17,966 nucleotides of DNA from Gallispira sp964526435 (lineage in GTDB: Bacteria; Bacillota; Clostridia; Lachnospirales; CAG-274). Made by a program: the position numbers and the translations under genes. The DNA lies in the NCBI GenBank assembly GCA_964526435.1, contig CAZGIC010000041.1, positions 1 to 17,966 of the forward strand, written 5' to 3'. Positions 16,233 to 17,966 of the stretch are shown here, one piece after another. Position 1 is the first letter of the stretch. Each line of letters begins with the position of its first letter. The notes beneath the pieces are model-generated. The model saw only the letters and a list, made by a program, of their open reading frames with translations, made no database searches and had not been told where the DNA came from.

Positions 16233-17555
16233 ATGAACAGAGAAAACTGCTCGGTGGAAAATATTTACAGACTTGAGGGAAGAGTACCCTTGAAAAATGC
16301 AATACCTTTTGGATTACAGCATGTTTTGGCTATGTTTGTTGCCAATATTTCGCCTATTATAATTGTTGCAGGAGCCTGCGGACTTTCTTCTGATATGACC
16401 GCAATGCTTATTCAGTGTGCAATGCTTATAGCGGGACTTGGTACTATTATTCAGCTGTTCCCTCTTTGGAGAATAGGTGCCGGTTTGCCTATAGTTATGG
16501 GTATAAGTTTTACATTTGTATCTGTGTTTTGTTACATAGGTCCCACATATGGATATGGTGCTGTTATGGGAGCAATAATTATAGGTGGTATTATTGAAGG
16601 CGTTTTGGGACTTCTTGCAAAATACTGGATCAAAATATTTGCCCCGATTGTTTCGGCCAGTGTAGTTACTGCAATAGGTTTTTCACTTCTTTCAGTAGGA
16701 GCAAGTTCCTTTGGCGGAGGTTCGGGAGCTGAAGATTTTGGCTCACTTCAAAACTGGGGTCTGGGAACATTTACTCTTTTATGCTGTATAGGATTTAATA
16801 TATTTGCAAAAGAAAAGTTAAAGCCTTTGTCAGTATTATTTGGGCTTGTAGTCGGTTACATAGCAGCTATATTTATGGGTATGGTTGATTTTTCAGGAAT
16901 TTCAGAGGCGGGGATAATATCATTCCCTAAAATCCTTCCTTTTACCCCTGAATTTAATATAGGTGCAATTGTGTCTGTAACACTTATATTCCTTGTTTCT
17001 GCGGCAGAAAATATGGGTGATGCATCTGCACTTGCAAATTCAGGACTTGGAAGAGAGGCAACTGATAAAGAGGTATCGGGAGCTATATCCTGTGATGGTT
17101 TTGTGAGTGCAATATCAGGTCTTTTCGGCTGCCTGCCTATTACTACATTTGCACAGAATGTTGGACTTGTTGCAATGACAAAGGTTGTAAATAAGTTTAC
17201 TATACTTATGGGTGCTATAATTATGGTGCTTGCAGGACTTTTTCCTGTGTTTGGTGCTGTGCTTGCAACTCTTCCCGATGCAGTTCTTGGAGGCTGCACT
17301 ATAATGATGTTTGGAACTATTGTTGTAAGTGGTATTCAAATGATAAGCAGGTGCGGTTACTCACAGAGAAATGTAACTATTGCAGCACTTTCATTGAGTG
17401 TAGGTATTGGATTTACCCAGGTTGAGGAGCTTTTTAACGGATTCCCTCAGATTATTCAGAATGTATTTGCTGAAAACTGTGTTGCAATAGTATTTGTTGT
17501 GGCTGTTGTATTAAATCTTGTTTTACCTAAGGAAGACAAAAAAGAAAATGTTTAG
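16233..17555 (+). CDS. pbuX: NCS2-family xanthine/uracil permease, likely PbuX
   Basis: This 440-residue polytopic membrane protein has alternating hydrophobic helices throughout, consistent with the 14-segment nucleobase-ascorbate transporter fold, and would import a purine base with a cation. Family marks are Gln29-His30 in the first helix (GLQHVLAMF), the half-helix GAGLPIVMGISFTF, the substrate-contacting Glu259 in SAAENMGD, and the NAT signature QNVGLVAMTK (from residue 308), which fits Q-N-x-G-x4-T-K. Substrate assignment to xanthine rests on the immediately adjacent xpt gene (one base apart); uracil or urate cannot be excluded from the sequence alone. A GAGAGGA SD (16218-16224) lies within the xpt 3' end. 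The next small gene begins 11 bases after its stop and appears to be in the same transcript. Confidence 0.9.
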   Translation: MNRENCSVENIYRLEGRVPLKNAIPFGLQHVLAMFVANISPIIIVAGACGLSSDMTAMLIQCAMLIAGLGTIIQLFPLWRIGAGLPIVMGISFTFVSVFCYIGPTYGYGAVMGAIIIGGIIEGVLGLLAKYWIKIFAPIVSASVVTAIGFSLLSVGASSFGGGSGAEDFGSLQNWGLGTFTLLCCIGFNIFAKEKLKPLSVLFGLVVGYIAAIFMGMVDFSGISEAGIISFPKILPFTPEFNIGAIVSVTLIFLVSAAENMGDASALANSGLGREATDKEVSGAISCDGFVSAISGLFGCLPITTFAQNVGLVAMTKVVNKFTILMGAIIMVLAGLFPVFGAVLATLPDAVLGGCTIMMFGTIVVSGIQMISRCGYSQRNVTIAALSLSVGIGFTQVEELFNGFPQIIQNVFAENCVAIVFVVAVVLNLVLPKEDKKENV

Positions 17556-17566
17556 GGGTTATTTAT

Positions 17567-17911
17567 ATGAAGAAAGTTAAAATAACCGTTCTTAAAACAA
17601 CACTTGATAAAGAATTGGCGGAAGAATATGGCATTGAGGGACTTACAGCTTGTCCTATGCTTGAAACGGGACAAGTGTTTTATGCTGATTATGCAAAGCC
17701 TGAAGGGTTATGTGATGAGGCATGGAAAGCCATATATCAGTATGTATTTGCCCTTGCTCACGGTGCAGGTAAAGAACTTTTTTATTATGGTGACTGGATA
17801 AGAAAGCCGGGAGTTGCCATATGCAGCTGTAATGACGGATTAAGACCCGTAATATTTAAGCTTGAAGCAACAGATGATGAAGCTGTAATTGACTATACTC
17901 CTGTGAGATAG
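17567..17911 (+). CDS. TIGR04076-like small cysteine protein
   Basis: A 114-residue soluble protein of unknown function that resembles the TIGR04076 family. Recognisable features are ACPMLETGQVF, PEGLCDEAW and the C-terminal CSCNDGLRPVIFKLE. Four cysteines at residues 29, 49, 86 and 88 sit within these conserved stretches and could bind a metal or form a redox centre; this is inference. There is no signal peptide or membrane segment. The start is preceded only by a weak AGGGG, so translation may depend on coupling with pbuX, whose stop is 11 bases upstream. It is followed within eight bases by a strong terminator, making it the last gene of the purine salvage operon. The association with xpt and pbuX hints at a link to purine or molybdenum-dependent purine metabolism, but nothing in the sequence proves it. 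Confidence 0.8.
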   Translation: MKKVKITVLKTTLDKELAEEYGIEGLTACPMLETGQVFYADYAKPEGLCDEAWKAIYQYVFALAHGAGKELFYYGDWIRKPGVAICSCNDGLRPVIFKLEATDDEAVIDYTPVR

Positions 17912-17918
17912 AGATGAG

Positions 17919-17966
17919 GCTTGATCTGAACCGATAAGTTAATTGTCGGTTTGGATCAAGCTTTTT
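17919..17966 (+). terminator. Strong intrinsic terminator of the purine operon
   Basis: The two arms 17919-17937 and 17943-17961 can pair over 19 continuous positions (16 Watson-Crick and three G-U) around a five-base loop, followed by at least five T at the window edge. It begins eight bases after the last stop codon and is the strongest hairpin in the window. Confidence 0.95.

Noticed and set aside
1..17966. CRISPR array, defence island, prophage, IS element or biosynthetic cluster
   Set aside because: No repeat-spacer pattern, transposase, integrase, nuclease-helicase pair or modular synthase is present; apart from the candidates listed, this is conserved core genome.

Overview
The window looks like core chromosome of an AT-rich, anaerobic, Gram-positive Clostridia-type bacterium, most like Lachnospiraceae. 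The evidence is the gene order pyrH-frr-uppS-cdsA-dxr-rseP-ispG-polC, a Gram-positive PolC replicase, an A-type diiron flavoprotein, a Csp-like tandem subtilase and frequent purine-rich Shine-Dalgarno (SD) sites with TTG starts. All genes lie on the + strand. I see no CRISPR array, transposase, phage gene, rRNA or tRNA. A 100-base run of N (15430-15529) shows this is a draft scaffold.

Layout. (1) 1-164: intergenic, with a small GC-richer stretch and a candidate promoter. (2) 180-3236: a fused double subtilase. The first half is an apparently intact protease; the second half keeps Asp, His and Asn but has lost the GTSMAAP serine motif, so it is probably a pseudoprotease. This is the architecture of clostridial CspBA germination proteins. 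(3) 3393-4595: fprA, an O2/NO-reducing flavo-diiron protein, with its own consensus promoter and a strong terminator. (4) 4771 to the gap: a long operon that makes UMP (pyrH), recycles ribosomes (frr), builds isoprenoids and lipid carriers (dxr, ispG, uppS), makes CDP-diacylglycerol (cdsA), carries out site-2 proteolysis (rseP) and replicates DNA (polC). (5) After the gap: the last 21 codons of an unidentified gene, then a purine salvage operon of xpt, an NCS2 purine permease and a small four-cysteine TIGR04076-like protein, closed by a 19-bp terminator at the right edge.

The least explained part is the roughly 200-base frr-uppS spacer (6062-6260). The rest of this operon is tightly packed (spacers of 0 to 34 bases). 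The spacer can form a 12-bp stem with one bulge, a possible antiterminator pairing and a terminator-like hairpin just upstream of uppS. The last two share bases, so they are mutually exclusive. This is the best candidate here for an undescribed cis-regulatory RNA controlling the cell-envelope/isoprenoid half of the operon. The second notable item is the protease-pseudoprotease fusion. Most of the rest is conserved housekeeping, and I do not see a new multi-gene system.
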